From: Treponema sp. | GTDB taxonomy: Bacteria; Spirochaetota; Spirochaetia; Treponematales; Breznakiellaceae | Reading direction: 5' to 3' | Length of the DNA stretch: 7,575 nt | Assembly: GCA_031276615.1 (NCBI GenBank) | Contig: JAISND010000118.1 | Span: 1 to 7,575, forward strand | In this document: piece by piece, positions 6,766 through 7,575 of the stretch | Position numbering within the stretch: position 1 is the first letter of the stretch | Layout: every line of letters begins with the position of its first letter | Notes under the pieces: model-generated | Seen by the model: only the letters and a program-made list of their open reading frames with translations | Databases searched by the model: none | What the model was told of the DNA's origin: nothing | Program-made: the position numbers and the translations under genes

Positions 6766-7574
6766 AAAACCCCTTCGCGAATTTCTTCAAAAAGAACGAC
6801 GGGGAGAACGCGGTGAAAACCCAGTCCCGGATAAACCCCAGGACCATCAAGTCCCTTGAAGAGGACCAGCGGGAGATGATCCGGGGGGTGGTTGAGCTTT
6901 CGGGCACCACCGTCAAGGGAGTCATGGTTCCCCGGACGGATACGGTGTTTCTTTCCGCGGACGCTTCCAAAGAGGAGCTTCTGGCGCGCATGGCCGAAAA
7001 CGAACATTCCCGGTTTCCCGTGTACCAGGAGACCATCGACAATGTCATCGGAATTCTTTACGTCAAGGATGTGCTCAAAAACCTTGTCCGCGGCGATCCC
7101 TTTGACGTAAAGGCCCTGCTCCGGAAGCCCTTCTTCGTGCCCGTTTCAAAACACATCGACGACCTTCTGCGGGAACTGCGCCGCCGCCGGGTACATATCG
7201 CCGTTGTGGTGGATGAGTACGGCGGCGTATCGGGCATTGTCTGCATGGAAGATATTATCGAAGAAATCGTCGGCGATATACAGGATGAATTCGATCACGA
7301 GACCGAGGACATGGTCCGCCTTGCCGAAGGCATCTGGCTCTGTGACGGCAGGGTGAACCTTGAGGACCTGGCCGAAGAAACGGGCCTTGAGCTTCCGGTT
7401 GACGATTTTGATACCCTTGGGGGCTTTGTGTTTGATCTCTTCGGGAAAATCCCCGTACGCTACGAAAAGGTTGTGTACCGGGACACTGATTTTATTATTC
7501 AGGAAATGGACGGACACAAGATCAATTCGGTAAAGATCGTCATGAACAGGGGAAGCCCCGAAAAACCCGGTTAG
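6762..7574 (+). CDS. corC: CorC/TlyC family CBS-domain protein, linked to divalent-cation efflux
   Basis: 270 residues, complete, ending in TAG at 7572-7574. There is no DUF21 membrane domain, so this is the short soluble CorC/YbeX/TlyC form. Domains are a basic, Phe-rich N-terminus (FANFFKK, 4-10); a CBS pair (about 53-180) with VMVPRTD (54-60) and the signature DEYGGVSGIV (151-160) followed by an acidic EDIIEEIVGDIQDEFD stretch; and the CorC_HlyC transporter-associated domain (about 187-262). The CBS pair is expected to bind ATP/adenine nucleotide and Mg2+. Family members are tied to Mg2+/Co2+ efflux, and E. coli YbeX to rRNA metabolism. The older name hemolysin (TlyC) should not be read as toxin activity. 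GTG start with GTGA overlap. A second in-frame GTG (6813), preceded by GGGGAG, is a possible shorter start but would drop the family-like N-terminus. Confidence 0.93.
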   Translation: MKNPFANFFKKNDGENAVKTQSRINPRTIKSLEEDQREMIRGVVELSGTTVKGVMVPRTDTVFLSADASKEELLARMAENEHSRFPVYQETIDNVIGILYVKDVLKNLVRGDPFDVKALLRKPFFVPVSKHIDDLLRELRRRRVHIAVVVDEYGGVSGIVCMEDIIEEIVGDIQDEFDHETEDMVRLAEGIWLCDGRVNLEDLAEETGLELPVDDFDTLGGFVFDLFGKIPVRYEKVVYRDTDFIIQEMDGHKINSVKIVMNRGSPEKPG

Positions 7575-7575
7575 G

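Larger units (their letters stand above)
2870..7574 (+). other. Predicted operon phoH-pgpH-ybeY-corC
   Basis: One promoter is followed by four same-strand genes whose junctions overlap by 17, 4 and 4 bases with no gap for an internal terminator. The content combines rRNA processing (PhoH, YbeY, possibly CorC) with c-di-AMP hydrolysis (PgpH) and cation balance (CorC). No terminator is visible before the window ends one base after the corC stop, so the unit may continue. Read-through from the lptD-like gene is also possible, since no strong terminator separates them. Confidence 0.75.

Noticed and set aside
6762..7574. Hemolysin/virulence factor reading of the TlyC-like gene
   Set aside because: The CBS plus CorC_HlyC architecture and the operon context point to a housekeeping cation/ribosome role; the hemolysin label is historical.

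Overview
The window reads as chromosomal DNA of a spirochaete, most likely a Treponema-like bacterium with fairly high GC. The evidence is a large, divergent, cysteine-free LptD/OstA-type outer-membrane barrel protein of the kind seen in treponemes, a homopolymeric G tract inside a promoter, and a CorC/TlyC gene in a housekeeping operon. The lineage call is inference from protein style. No rRNA, tRNA, mobile element, CRISPR array or phage gene is visible. All genes are on the + strand and coding density is very high.

Positions 2-2830 hold the 3' part of an LptD-like gene whose start lies before the window: the frame is open from the first bases, so the first in-window TTG at 131 is not the true start. 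A non-coding gap of 86 bp (2831-2916) follows. It holds a short hairpin and a good sigma70-type promoter (TTGACT, 16 bp, TATAGA) whose spacer contains a run of eight G. No convincing terminator separates the two units.

Four overlapping genes fill 2917-7574: phoH (ybeZ-like ATPase, TTG start), a membrane HD phosphohydrolase of the PgpH/YqfF family (predicted c-di-AMP phosphodiesterase), ybeY (rRNA-processing endoribonuclease), and corC/tlyC (CBS-domain protein linked to Mg2+/Co2+ efflux). The junctions overlap by 17, 4 (ATGA) and 4 (GTGA) bases, which implies one mRNA and translational coupling. The order is that of the E. coli ybeZ-ybeY-ybeX(corC) operon with a pgpH gene inserted after phoH, as in many Firmicutes. 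Together they suggest a unit that couples ribosomal RNA maturation and quality control to cyclic-di-AMP turnover and divalent-cation balance.

I do not see a clearly undescribed system. The strongest lead is the G8 tract between the -35 and -10 boxes of the operon promoter. Its length could tune or phase-vary expression of the whole housekeeping operon. A second is an A9 tract in a disordered segment of the lptD-like gene, where slippage would truncate the barrel.
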